NCBI GenBank assembly: GCA_950295325.1
Contig: OX485809.1
Span: 18,492,144-18,556,143, forward strand
Length of the DNA: 64,000 nucleotides
Source: Polytrichum commune
Lineage: Eukaryota; Streptophyta; Polytrichopsida; Polytrichales; Polytrichaceae
Reading direction: 5' to 3'
Part shown: positions 11,292-23,415 of the stretch, piece by piece
Numbering within the stretch: the stretch's first letter is position 1
Layout of the letters: each line of letters begins with the position of its first letter
Made by a program: the position numbers and the translations under genes
The notes under the pieces: model-generated
The model's input: the letters and a program-made list of their open reading frames with translations, nothing else
Told to the model about the DNA's origin: nothing
The model's database searches: none

Positions 11292-14200
11292 CTATGCACG
11301 ACTGGCATTTGTGTTGATACTCTGCTGCTTTGCATACTTGGCAAACCGCTCCAAATCTTGCTTTAAAATGCTCTCTACAAGTGGCACAATCCCCTGCAAA
11401 CATTTCACCAAAATATACTTGAGAAACTTCATGAAGAACTTAATTCAATCTAAACACAAACACGGTGCATAATTCAACTCATAACTTGCTTTGAGACTGA
11501 CTCACTAAAGCTGATTCCTTACGGAAGCCCATTTTGTAGGTAGTAAAAACCTAACTTTTCAGGATTCTATGCTGCTGTAAAATTAATCATCTAGCAGTGG
11601 AGTAGAATTGCTTTTTGGCAATGTGGAGACAAGGATTTTAAGGCTTTTGGTTGCAGGCCTTCTCTTCCACATGTTTACTCAGGTAAAAACTGTGTTCCAA
11701 AAGATGAAGTTAACTATTGGATAGATTATTGAGAGCACGCACCGTTGCAAAGGGAGCCAGCACATCTGGAACTTCATATGAGATAGTCAGCTGCAAACAA
11801 CCCAACAGTGAGAAACACATTTGCAACTGAAAATTTTACATTGAACATCAATGTGCAGGTAGAAACAAAACAAAACCTTCTGATATGTAGAATCACAATT
11901 CCTTCATTGTCAAATGAAGATTGCTGAGGAGCTTAAAAAAAATTCTATGAGAAAGGAAATAAAAAGAGGAAACAAAAGCAAGAAGCAAATACCCTATGAA
12001 AGAAAGATAAAAGAGATGCAAATACAGGGTCCTGTTTTTAAAGGCCACTACACTACTGATTTTTTTAAGTACCCAATGTTAATGTAGACTTACCTGGACA
12101 CCACATGAAGATGGGCCCCTTGGATAAAATCGGACTGCCCCCCTGCAAACAAGAAGTCAATCAACAAAATACAGCAAAAGACTCAAAATGACAGACGAGC
12201 TCAGGGCCACTTTACACCACTGCCAAGGGCCATGACCATGAAATTGTGACGGCCCTTGAAACTCTTCCACAGGCTGTACCATGGAAAATTGAAATTGAAG
12301 GGTCATAAGGCTTCAAGTGTAATGTTAAAGACATAAGCCACCGGACTCTCAACCAAATGCTATTTCATTACCATCCTATTCATGTGGCCCCTTCCACACA
12401 ATAAACTATAATAATTTTAGGATTTTAGGATTTTGAAGTGTCATGGTCTCCCAGTGTTGTGTTAGACCCACCCTCTCTGAGATGTGATTCATGAAAATCC
12501 CAATAGACCATGAAACATTTATCCATTGCATGCCATGTAGATGTTGAATTCTTTCAAACTTCCTTGGTCCCGTAGGCCCTCAAGCTCTAGAGTAAACTGC
12601 TCCTCACATACTGAACTCATCACATATGTGCAGCAATTACAAATTCTATCAGAGAGTACGTATTAACACTTAGAAATAAAATTTGTGCAGTAGTGCATAA
12701 CAAACCTGTTCGCAAGTCCATCAACTGAGCGCCAATGGATTTTTTGGTGATGAATTGGCTGCAAGGTAAGGAGGTATAGCCACATATCAAATACAGTAGA
12801 GAGGACAATAAAGATGTAATATGTATCAAGAATCCTTGACCCATAATACTTACCACCTTCTAGGTCACTTTGCAAGCACTAGATTGACATATATCCTGAT
12901 AAAATGCGTGACAGTAAACCAATGAGCGGAGTATAAACCTTCAAGTTGCGGGCCAGCCAGGAGAATTCGAAGTTTTGACCGAAAGCTGAATATCGCAGAG
13001 TCCATTTAGACATGTTGGGCTTATCATCTAGAACCTGAATGTAACACCCCATCCCTGGCCCCAGTTCAGAAAAGGAAAATGTCTCCTCCCTACACATGCA
13101 ATTGAACCACAATTAAACAATAGGTAGATCAATCATTGGAAAGAGAGGATGATACCTTGACCGAGGCGATCCATGGCATCCAGTTCACCACATTCTCTTG
13201 GTTCGACCACAAAGCCCAAGCCTCTGGTAATGGCACATCTACCTCCACCTGCGCACTAGACTAAAGAGAAAAGGATTACATGGTGACAGAACATCTAAAT
13301 GCAATACTGCCACTATGAAGTGCAATTTAAATTCACCAACTTTACAATTTCAACTAAGATGTCCATCAGCAATGCAAGACCAGAAAGAAGAATGAAAATA
13401 GAAGGCCATGCACAGCTCAAACTACTATTATGTTATTTGGTGAGGCGAATCGACAGAATCATTCACATGACATGCCAAAAACATTTATCAAAAGGATAAA
13501 AAACAAGGGATCTGTAAGTCATGACAAAAGTGGTTGCTCTCATCAATGTCCTTGCATTTCTCAAGCATCTAGTAATCAGGTGTTACGGTGGGTTACTAAC
13601 CTACTTGGGAATCAAGTCATTTCATTTCCCCTTCTCTACACATGTCGGTTCTAGTTCACCTGCAAGTGGAGATTCCTTCCCTGGTTGACATGGTTAAATG
13701 AACCAATGACCACTGAGGGATTTTTTTTTTCCTCCGTTACTCTTCTAGTGCTGCCATCTATAAAAAACCCATCTTACATTGGGACCCCCTATTATAAGAA
13801 GGAATTCAACTCACAAAATGCAGCTGCTGCGAACTTGTGATGATTGCACAAGTGCAAAGGACAAGTCTTCAACTCTCAAAGAAGGTTACTCTCTTATGTG
13901 TGTTGCTTTCTTCCATTTCTCAAGCATTATCTAGTAGGTGTTGCGGTGACTAACCTATTTGGGAAAATACTAATTTCCCCTACTCCCTACACTTGTCGGT
14001 TCAAGTTCACCCACAAGTGGAGCTTCCTCCCCATAGTTTAAACTTCAAATGGTTAAATGAGCCGACGACCAATAAGAGATTATTTTTCTTCAAACAAAAA
14101 TCCCATCTCACATTGGATCCCGTCCCACTATCATAGCATGGAATTCAAACAGACAAAATTCAGCTGCTCTGACACCTTGACAATGCCTAACCCAACCTAA

Positions 14201-14881
14201 CCTAATTCCTCACAACTCAACATCACATTTCAGACTAGTTTGTTTGGCATGTCCTATGAGGAAGTTCACCCACAAGTGGAGGTTTCACATGGTTAAATGG
14301 ACCGACCACCAATACGAGATTTTATTTTTATTTTTTTTTCTCTCCACTTCGAGTGCTCCCATTTAAAACAAAACCCATCTCATCGTGGAACCCCCTATCA
14401 TAGCAAGGAATTCAATTCACAAATTGCAGCTGGTATAACACATTGGGTGTGCCTAACCTTAACCTAACCTAACCTAGCCTAATTCCTCACAATTCAGAAT
14501 CACATTTCAGTTGGCATGTCTTATGAGGAAGAGTCATAGAAGAAGATGTAATTGGAGTTATAATTGCAAAGCTTACGAATTATCGAGCCACGTACTCGCA
14601 GTCCACCTGGCGCCATTTCCATTACCCAAGCTTACGGCCAAGCCTTGGCCGAAATGTGCACTCCCACATGCTCCAACCCTAATTCTCCCTCCTGCATTGC
14701 TGACATAACCTCTCTGCCTGCTTCCATTCATGTTGAAATCCTTACTACCCATACCCGAAATTTCAAGTTTGCCCAAGGATAGAGTATTCCTGCACGAAGA
14801 AGGAGAAGAATTTGTGGACCGAATTGCTGAGGCCTGAATCCCGAATGGCTTGCTCATAGCTGCAGTGGTGATGAGCTCCAT
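11292..14881 (-). CDS. Chloroplast START/COQ10-like (SRPBCC) lipid-binding protein, 7 exons
   Basis: Exons read leftwards: 14881-14607, 13255-13156, 13034-12939, 12758-12706, 12142-12094, 11790-11743 and 11393-11292. All junctions keep phase and use GT-AG, giving 240 residues. Residues 1 to about 90 are Ser-, Gly- and Arg-rich like a plastid transit peptide. The remainder is one SRPBCC fold domain of the polyketide cyclase/COQ10 type. Recognisable segments are VNWMPWIASVKVLDD, SKWTLRYSAFGQNFEFSW, QKIHWRSVDGL, VRFYPRGPSSC and a C-terminal helix LERFAKYAK. This matches a plant family of plastid proteins of unsettled function, probably binding a hydrophobic ligand. The start at 14881 is the first ATG in frame after a pyrimidine-rich stretch. 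Intron 1 is swollen by a triplicated repeat and intron 4 by a MITE. Confidence 0.85.
12203..12606. mobile_element. MITE family F2 in intron 4 of the SRPBCC gene
   Basis: The left end is GGGCCACTTTACACC and the right end carries GGCCCTCAAGCTCTAGAGTA, approximate inverted repeats. The interior shares ATGCTATTTCA and CATGGTCTCCCAG phrases with the copy at 15142-15638. There is no coding capacity. It fills most of the 563-bp intron. Confidence 0.7.
13560..14520. repeat. Triplicated ~300-bp repeat inside intron 1 of the SRPBCC gene
   Basis: Three diverged units share TTCACCCACAAGTGGAG, GGTTAAATG, a T-rich run, then CCCATCTCACATTGG and GGAATTCAA...CAGCTGC. They occupy about 13560-13833, 13915-14170 and 14258-14440. 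Short runs of CCTAACCTAA occur between units near 14190 and 14465. No exon-like sequence is seen in them. Confidence 0.65.
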
Positions 14882-15141
14882 ACTGAAAAGAAAAGGAAAT
14901 AGTTGCCACCAATGGGTTAAGAATCTGAGACAATGCAATCCTCCGAACTGCACCAAAATTCTGCTGGGGAGCTTGGAATTTGGAGCTGAATTCAGGAGCT
15001 GAATTTTTTTAAGGCTTTCAGATATAAGTTTCTCAAAGTTTCACAGATTTGAACTACTTAGCCTTTCTGACACATTCTGGGAGTATCCACAACCAGAATC
15101 TTTCTGCAACCACAAAACTTCAGCACCGATAACAAAACAAA

Positions 15142-15638
15142 GGGCCACTTCACACACGAGCCAAGAGCCGTGACCATGAAATTGTGAGAGCCCAAAAGAA
15201 AGTGTCCAAAGGCCGTCCCAAGACACTTCAAAATCATGTACCGTGGTCACGGACTCTAAGTGTAGTTTGAAGTCATACGTGACGGGCCCTCAACCAAATG
15301 CTATTTCAATGAATTTCTATTCATGCTGATTCTCACACATGATAAAATAAAATAAATCAACAGTTGTGAGCATTTGGAATGCCATGGTCTCCCGGTTTTG
15401 TGTTAGGCCTACCTCCAAGAGATGGTTTTTAAAATAATTCCAAGTGACCATGAAACATGATCCATTCGATGCCATGTAGGAGTCCATGTAGACTTTACAT
15501 CCATCTTGCATTCACAAACTCCGTTGGTATCTCAAGCATAGTGTGAAGCGAATTTGGACCAGCTCTACCTTTTCCACCAGTGAGAGTATTTGAAGTGTAA
15601 TGGTCACGGGCTCTCAGTCTCATGTGTGAAGTGGCCCT
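15142..15638. mobile_element. MITE family F2, full-length copy
   Basis: The left end is GGGCCACTTCACACACGAGC. The right end, read on the other strand, is AGGGCCACTTCACACATGAG, with inverted similarity continuing through GAGCCCGTGACCAT. This is about 497 bp with inverted repeats of 35 bp or more. I cannot define the target duplication. Other copies lie at 12203-12606, about 30893-31660 and 60250-60570, each inside an intron. Confidence 0.75.
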
Positions 15639-15639
15639 A

Positions 15640-16690
15640 GTTAAGGTATAGCTAGAGGGTGCTTAATCTAACCTTTTTCTTCAATTTTCCTATATATAGC
15701 ATCCAATTTGTAATGCAGATGGCATGTATGCCTTAGCAAATGCAACCATATAGCCATGATTTTTTTTTAATTTTAATAAATTAATATTAGAATTTTAATA
15801 AAAAAACGTGAATATAAAAGGCAGAATTAAATGCGCGTGCAAGCTGTATGGTGGGAGATAGTAAAAGATCTAGTTTGCAAAACACAACAATCATGAAAAT
15901 TCACAAAAAATCTAAAAAAAATTCACGACATGTAGCCTAACATACTCAGCTAATGGGTTGTGTTCAGTCACCCTAACTTGAGATCGTTCCAAAGCATTAG
16001 GATTCCGGCATTCACAGTCTTTATCCTCAACTCTATTGTCGGGCCTATGAACATTGCTCATCATGTTAGTAATGTTATGAGTAGCTTCTCAATGCCGTCA
16101 TATAAGGGGGCCTTCACTAGGCCACTACCTAACTACAATGCAAGTTCCTTATAGCCTTAATCCATCCACACCTCACCTTTTCTTGACCCGTCCTATCTTG
16201 AGTTGGCTTGGCACAACCTTAACATGTCCGTCTTTGTTGGCTCTGTCTGTAGGACAGAGACTATGCATCAACTTCTTCGTTTCAAGAGAAAATTTCCTAA
16301 CCACTTTGTGTTCACACTTGGACGTTTCTTGTTCTTGTTATTTTTGGTCCATTGTATTTAATGTGGATGTCATCTATAGTCTATATATATATATATATAA
16401 GTGCTCCCTAAAATGCATTGAAAGAAATCTAGTTAACTATAGTTATTTCGGAAGTTCTTGATTTTTTATTTTTTTTAAATCGAGTGATAAACGAGTAGCT
16501 TTAATCCTTGACCCGTATTTGAGAAGAAGGTGCACAAAATCCAAGAAAGGTTTGGTATAGTGAATAGCCATGAATTGGCATGAGCAAAGTGGACAACTAC
16601 AATTGTAGTCTTTCATAATAAAGAACAAAGCCTCACGGTTCTACCGTTTTCTTGTTTCTAGCATGTGGTCCCAAACCGTCCCCATTAACA
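15640..16690. other. No gene seen
   Basis: AT-rich DNA with an (AT)n run near 16387-16400. The open frames, up to 107 codons, have no similarity or gene structure. Confidence 0.5.
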
Positions 16691-17370
16691 TGGTTGATTT
16701 TTCACAAAGTTTTTGCCCGTCCACGTCCAAAAACCTTGAATTAAAAGGCAAAAAAAATTGCAACTTGTCCCAAAACCGGTAATTTCTAAACCAACCCGTC
16801 CATGGAAAGGTTAAAGAAAACACAACCCGTCCCAAAACCGGTTTGAAAATGAAAATACCCGTCCCGCAAGAGGTATATATAAGTCTCTTACAATGTTGGT
16901 AAAAGATTTTTAAAAAAACAAAAACAAAAAACCGAAAGATGTCAACATGTGACTAGTTGCACTTGGAAACAATAGGATCTTGACAAATTATACCTTCAAT
17001 GTTCGTCAGTTATCTATCTTTTGTTGTCGATTCTCATCTTTCTAGTACACCCCATTCTAAATTTTGTGGTTGATGAATTAATGTATGCAGGTGAATCAAG
17101 CACTTCAAGATTGATATTTTGATTGGGTATTAGTGGTTTGATTGCATTATGCTTATATTCACATGTCATATATGATATAATGTAATTGATATTTGTACCA
17201 TTTTTTTTTTGGAAAATTTTATCAAAATATTTGTTATTTTTAGAGCCCGTCCATAGTGAATTTGACACGTCCAAAAACCGGTTCATTTTCTAAGAACCCG
17301 TCCACTGGAATTTTTTTTTTTTTTATGAACATGTCCCTAGACATGTTAGGGACCTTGTGAAAAATCACCA
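16691..17370. mobile_element. Probable non-autonomous element with CCCGTCC repeats
   Basis: The outer ends TGGTTGATTTTTCACAAAG and, from the other strand, TGGTGATTTTTCACAAGG form an inverted repeat. Inside, the motif CCCGTCC, often followed by AAAACCGG, occurs at least six times in one orientation (about 16729, 16796, 16826, 16857, 17247 and 17297). No transposase is seen. The assignment rests only on ends and internal motif repetition. Confidence 0.5.
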
Positions 17371-20300
17371 CTGGCCATTAACCCCATGAATTGGGCCCCA
17401 TTTGCTTAATCCATTTGCAAGCGGTTAAGCCACTACTATCTTCAGCACTATTTGTCATTGGATGCATCATGTGTCACTATACTTAGCTAACTACATTTTT
17501 TTAATAGCCTTTGTTGACCCCAAGTAGCCATAGACATGCCCAAATAATGCCCAACCTCACCACGAGAATTATCCCAATAGTGCATGTTACTATTCGGAGT
17601 TACGTAGTGCCATAATTATTTCATGAGAATGTAATATTTTACTAAGAAAAAATCAGTTATGTTCTATAATGTCCAAACAACCTATTGATATTTCGTTAGT
17701 AAGAAATCAACTCCTAAGTAAGACATTATTGTATTGCATAATCTCAAATAGTAACATAAACTAATAGGGATAATTAGTGTAGTCAACACACACACTGCTA
17801 ACCTCATGGGGAGGTCACTTCATTGTCAAGTTGACACCACGTGCGGACAAAGTTTGCTACCCCTATATTACATGCCATATATAATTTTAAAATTCATGAT
17901 ATTTTTTCTACATATACATAACCATTGATAGTATCTTTTGTATATTTTTTTGAAATTTTTAGTCATATTTTTTTTAGTAATTTTTTAGTTCAATTCTGTG
18001 TCATTCTAGTTAGAAATGGTATGTTTTATGAAAAAAAAACAAATCATTAAATATAGTTACCACTTTTGACTATGTCATAGGTACTGTGTATATCTACTCA
18101 TGAAAAAAATTTGATAAAATTTTGACCCATTTTGGTGGTGCAACTTACCAAAAGAAGATTTTTTTTGGTCACACGTGGTGTTCAACTTGACAATGGAGTG
18201 ATCTACCCGTGGCTAACCTATGAGCTATGTACTTACAGTGGGACAAAATTAGATTGCATAAAGATATTGGAATGGGAGAGTGACCTACGGGATGGATTTA
18301 GGCAGGGGTCATAATTAGTTGCCTCTATCTTAACTCACAATTTTTGGAGTGAAATTGCCAAAAGAAAAAGCAAGTTTGAGGAAGCAAAGTCAATTGAGTC
18401 AAGGCTTGTTTTGGTTTGAAAAACAACTAATGTTAGAAACAAATAATAACTTGTAGTATTAACGTTGCTACATTGAAGTTATCCTAAAGTCTCTCAAAAA
18501 TTCATAAGGTTTGGTAGGGAGTTTTGGCCTACTTTAAACATTTTATATTATAGTTAACTTTAAAGTATCTTTGAAATTCATGTTTTGGTAAGGAGATCCT
18601 CCCCACTTTTGACACTTTAAGGAGTGTTCAAGTAGTGTTGGAACCCTCAATTTTGGTGAAATGAAGGGGAGGCTTTTGACTTTTGCCATAAGATAGTTAT
18701 GTAAAAGTGAGTTTTATAATAATCTTTTGAAGGCACCTAAAATGATGCTTTCAAAAGTTTGGCAAAGTCTTCATTTTTATGAAGCCATCTTTTGGCAATG
18801 TCAAATGCTTTCCCTTCATGTCACCAAAATTAGGGGTTCCAACATCACAATAAACATTGGAAAATGTCAAATGCAAGGAAGGACTCCTCCCCAAAACATG
18901 AGTTTTTTGGGAGAATTTAAGGTTGAGTCTAATGTGTAAGGAGTGTCCATGTGATGTTAGTAGTCGCAATTTAGTGAATCAAAGATGAGATGTTTGACTT
19001 TGGCCAAAAGACGGCTATATATAAACAATTTTCATGGCAAACTTTTGAAGACACCTAAAGTGGTGCTCTCCTAAAGCTTGATAAGGAGCTCATTTTTACC
19101 GACATGAACCAAAGCCCAACAGTCAATAAAGTGTCCATAATCTTTTAAATCTAAATATGGGATGAAGGTACATGCATTTAAATGAATAAATGTATTTTAA
19201 TCCATGATTTGGCTTAATTGCTCCAAGTATTGTCTCCAATTCAATTATCTTGAAATTTTGAAAAAAAGAATCTTGAGCAATAAATCCATCCTTTATTGTG
19301 CTCACAATCATCCTTCAATGTTGATCGTCTATAATCTATGTCAACTTCACCTATCCTACATTTTTTAACATGCTCCCATTTTCAGGCATGAACACCATGA
19401 TTGTCATAATCCCCCTTGCTCTCCCTCCCCCTCACCACTCAAGCTTTGAACTAGTTGGATTGTTTCTACAAGAGTTTGTGTTTGGGCATGTACCATAGTC
19501 ATCCATTGTAGGCAAATCATTGGTTGTTTAGATTAATCTATTTAAATGCATTGTCGACACCCTCAAACTCCAAAGCTTGGCCTATGCATTCATTTGCATC
19601 CAATTGCGATACCTTGGTACTGCCAAGTAGTTGCATTTGCGGTGTGAGTAGATGTCCCTAGAGGGCATTTGGTTGCAGTATAAGAGTAACCTTAGCATGC
19701 TCCATAAGGATAGAGCGAACATGGTCATAATGGAAACTGACATGCGTGCACACCATGCCTACAATATGGTCTATATTTTAGGTAGATGTCCATAGGATTG
19801 TTTATATCCTCTATGCACATTTTGTGAATGATATATAGAAGATGGTGGAAAGTAATGTGCGGTTGTGTGATAGCATAAACAACATCAAATTGTAGGGCAT
19901 TGCACACATAAAATGTGTAATAGAATCATGCTTGTACTACACTCTAGAAATGAGATGCCAAATAAAGAAACAAAGAGACTAAAAAAACCCTCTAACAATA
20001 GACCCCAAAAATATAGTCCCTAAGGCAAGGATAGTAACGTATAATACTACTTGGAGTGCACAAAATATTCCAAGATAAACCAAAGAGGAGGTCTCAAATT
20101 ATATGATAGTATGGTTGTAGATTTATGGAAAAGATTTGACTTCAGTATGTCTTGCTATCACAAGTAGAACTTGAGCCAGAGGAAAAATTTGCATGGGTAT
20201 ACATTCATACTCAATCATATTCAAGTGATAAGGTTATTACTTTTGTATTGAATCAATGATTTAAAAAAGGATTTGATCTAAAATTAACAAATATATCAAT

Positions 20301-20432
20301 GCAATATTCAATTGGACATATACATGCCTAAAAATTATAATATAAATGTATTGCCAATGCTTGAATAACATATGATTTTCTTTCACTTTATGTATGTATT
20401 ATCATGTTCTTAAGGGTTTATACACAACATTT

Positions 20433-20467
<35 letters not shown>

Positions 20468-22439
20468 ATCTTGATCACAATGGCGAGCTCGTCTATGAAT
20501 CCGAGTGGGTTTGATGAACATGACCATTTGATCAAGAATGTCGATAATGAGCATTAACTTATAACTTGATTAATATGCAATAGAGGAAAATTTGGATGTT
20601 GTTTCAAATGCATGAACAACATATGAAATGACTTTACTTTATATATGTTATTCATTTTTATGACATTGAAGGTAATAAATTTGGCATTAAGCATTTAATT
20701 TATTTTTTCTCTCATACTCATTATTATTATCCTCATGCCAAGTTGTGGCCAAGTTAAGTTGTATAATAGGCTTTTTGCTGTAGAAACAATCACTGAACTT
20801 GAGTTTAATATTTGACAAAGATAAAATTTCAATCCATCACAAGTTGCAGAAATCCTCAGACATCAATGTCCTCCTTGATATTCAAATTGTTATGGACTAT
20901 GCTAGGCTTGTTGCCACTTTTGGATCATGTAATTGGTGTCTAGGTTTAGACGACCATGTACATCTACCTCCCATATATTTGTAGCCATCAATTAGGTCGT
21001 AGTTCTAGTGGACACAACAAGCTCAAGTGTAGGCTAGTTTAGGATTTTCATAATGAAATCATTCCTTCATTTAAAGCTCATGCCTTTAGACTTTCTATTT
21101 TGCACATTGTTGGCTTTTGCTTGACGTTTTTGTTTTGCCTAATTTGATATTTTCTTTTGTTTCATCTCACATGTTGAAGCTCTCATTATGTTTGGCTTGG
21201 TTCTGTTTATGGTTTTGCTAGCTTTTGGTGTTGTTTCCTTGTGCATTCTTGCAACCACATCTAAGTGTCTTGTTTAATGATTCAAGCTCATAATTGAAGG
21301 CTTCTTATTTTGCTCAATGGTTGCCTTCCACTGGAGGTCTCTTTGCTTGACTTCAGTCAACACACTTGTGTGTAAGTAAACACGTGGACGAGAATTAGAG
21401 AGGTCAATTGGATGACCTAAATTTCCTCTCTTTGAGCATAGTATGGCAAAAGGACAGGCAGGGCCAAGAAACTAGGTTCATTCAATCTCTGTAAACCGAT
21501 GGCGAGGATGTATTTATTGGACAATCAACATTGATTGTCCATTATGCCAACACTTTGCTATGTAGGATAAACTCCATAGGTATTGGCAATGTGAGCAAAC
21601 TCAATGCGTGTGAGTCTTTGCAATCAAATTAGTAAACAAATTGGTTATTATACCTACCACATGGGGATTTTGGCTATAGTTTGAGTTGGCATCACTACAT
21701 TTTTGGAGATAATTTCCCACACAAATTATGGACATTCAACAAAAATGGCATCTTTGTGATGACTTGGATGATTTGGATTGCACGGTGGCACGTCCACCGA
21801 TTGGAACTTCATGCATTGCGCCATGGGTGCAAAACTTAGAAAATAACTATATACAAATGTGAATGTTTTCCATTGGCATGGGTTGGTGCCTCAAACACTT
21901 GCACAAAAGTCAGGGTGCACATGGTCTCATATGCAAGAGAAATGAGAAAAGAGTTATGTGGTCCCTTCGCCAAATGATGTTGGTTCTTGTCCTTGAGGCT
22001 CCTGGGCTTTGGTTCATGTTGCTTTGTCTTTTGTTGTTCTCCAAGTTGCTCTCTGAAACCTAGTTTGGAATCAATGAGTGAGGTGCATTATTCTTTTCCC
22101 AAGGAAATTTTAAAAAATCAATGATCCAAATTTTTGGTTTTGACCAACATGATTGCTTAATTTCATAGTTCCTTAGTCTTAGACCCTACTATAAACCCAC
22201 CCTCATTCCATTACTTAAAATATGTGGGTGTTATTCAATTCGTTTTTCATGTTCTCCAACTTCTACAAGTTATATTTGAACAAATAAACTTGTGTTGTAT
22301 TAGCAAATCTACAATGAAACATCAACACTAATTGGACTAAAAATCGGACCTACCTTGTTCAATTACGGTCATTGGAAGTGCATGCTTTGTTGATTTCTTG
22401 ATTGTATACATAAATATTCCCATTTGTGTTCACTCTTGA
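17371..22439. other. Long gene-free, repeat-rich region
   Basis: I find no supportable gene in this 5 kb. It contains a diverged relative of the 8789 tandem repeat near 17650-17720. Two copies of a dispersed family, called F4 here, lie near 18470-18760 and, partly, 18880-19110 (GTGAAATGAAGGGGAGGC and CTTTTGAAGGCACCTAAA phrases). A (GA)n microsatellite of about 30 bp lies near 20437-20466. The rest is AT-rich unique DNA. Confidence 0.5.
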
Positions 22440-22600
22440 TTGTAACGTAGTCAGCAAAATGTGAAGATGTAGTCCAATCTCTTCCAAACATATATCTTTA
22501 TGGTGCTTGTTCTTTGATCTTCACCTCACCACACACCAATCAACATACAAAGTTTCCGAGTAAGAAAAGTAACCGAATAACACCCGCATACCTGACACTC
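22440..22600. repeat. F1 MITE fragment upstream of the VLRF1 gene
   Basis: It contains GTAGTCCAATCTCTTCCAAA, TGGTGCTTGTTCTTTGATC and AAGTAACCGAATAACACCCG in the order seen in F1 copies. It ends about 160 bp before the VLRF1 start codon, so it lies in the likely 5' region of that gene. Confidence 0.6.
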
Positions 22601-22758
22601 ACAATGCAAATTACACAGAGATGAGATCCATTGCTGCTCGGCCTTCTTCTCACTTACATTCCACGCACAGGAATGAAGGAAATTGAATCTCGTTCGGAGA
22701 GGACACATGATGTTTTGTTGTGCAATTGCAGCCTTTCGCAGCTGTGCAGAGGCTTAGG

Positions 22759-23372
22759 ATGATGATGCTGATGATGGCAATGATGATGCCCCAATTAGCT
22801 ATGGCTGGAAGAATTTGGAGGAAAAACCTGCTGCTGCCTCATCACTCCATGCTTTCACGCTGGGGTTTGGGTTTAGGTTCTGGGATAGGGTTGCCCAGAC
22901 AACACGGGATGATGATGCACATGCATCGAGCCATGGCATCTGGCAAACGAGGAGAGAGAGAGCACAAGGAATTGAGCGTGTTTGAGGAATGGTTGGCTGC
23001 AAATCCCCTCCCAGGAGCCAATTCACATGAGGAAGAGACCATCATAGGGAACGGCCATGCCAAATTGATGCGTCGACATGATGATGATGATGATGATGAG
23101 AAGGAGGAGGGATTGTTAGGTGAGGGTGTGGGGTCTGATGGGATGGAGCTATGGGTGGATTCATTGGGCAGACAACGAAAAATTGCTTCCTCTACATCTG
23201 GGAGGCATGAATTGGGCCATGGTGATGGAATTTGGTCCAGCATTGTGAATAAGAAGAAGCAACAACCGCAATGGAATGGAAAATATTCGTGGCAAGACAC
23301 TGCGAGTGTGTTTTACGAGTGTTTGCGAGTATCTGGACAGATGGTCTGGGATGACAAACACAAGTGCTTCGT

Positions 23373-23415
<43 letters not shown>

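Noticed and set aside
22842-23300. 152-codon minus-strand frame
   Set aside because: It is the shadow of VLRF1 exon 1, caused by the repeated GAT and ATG codons there.
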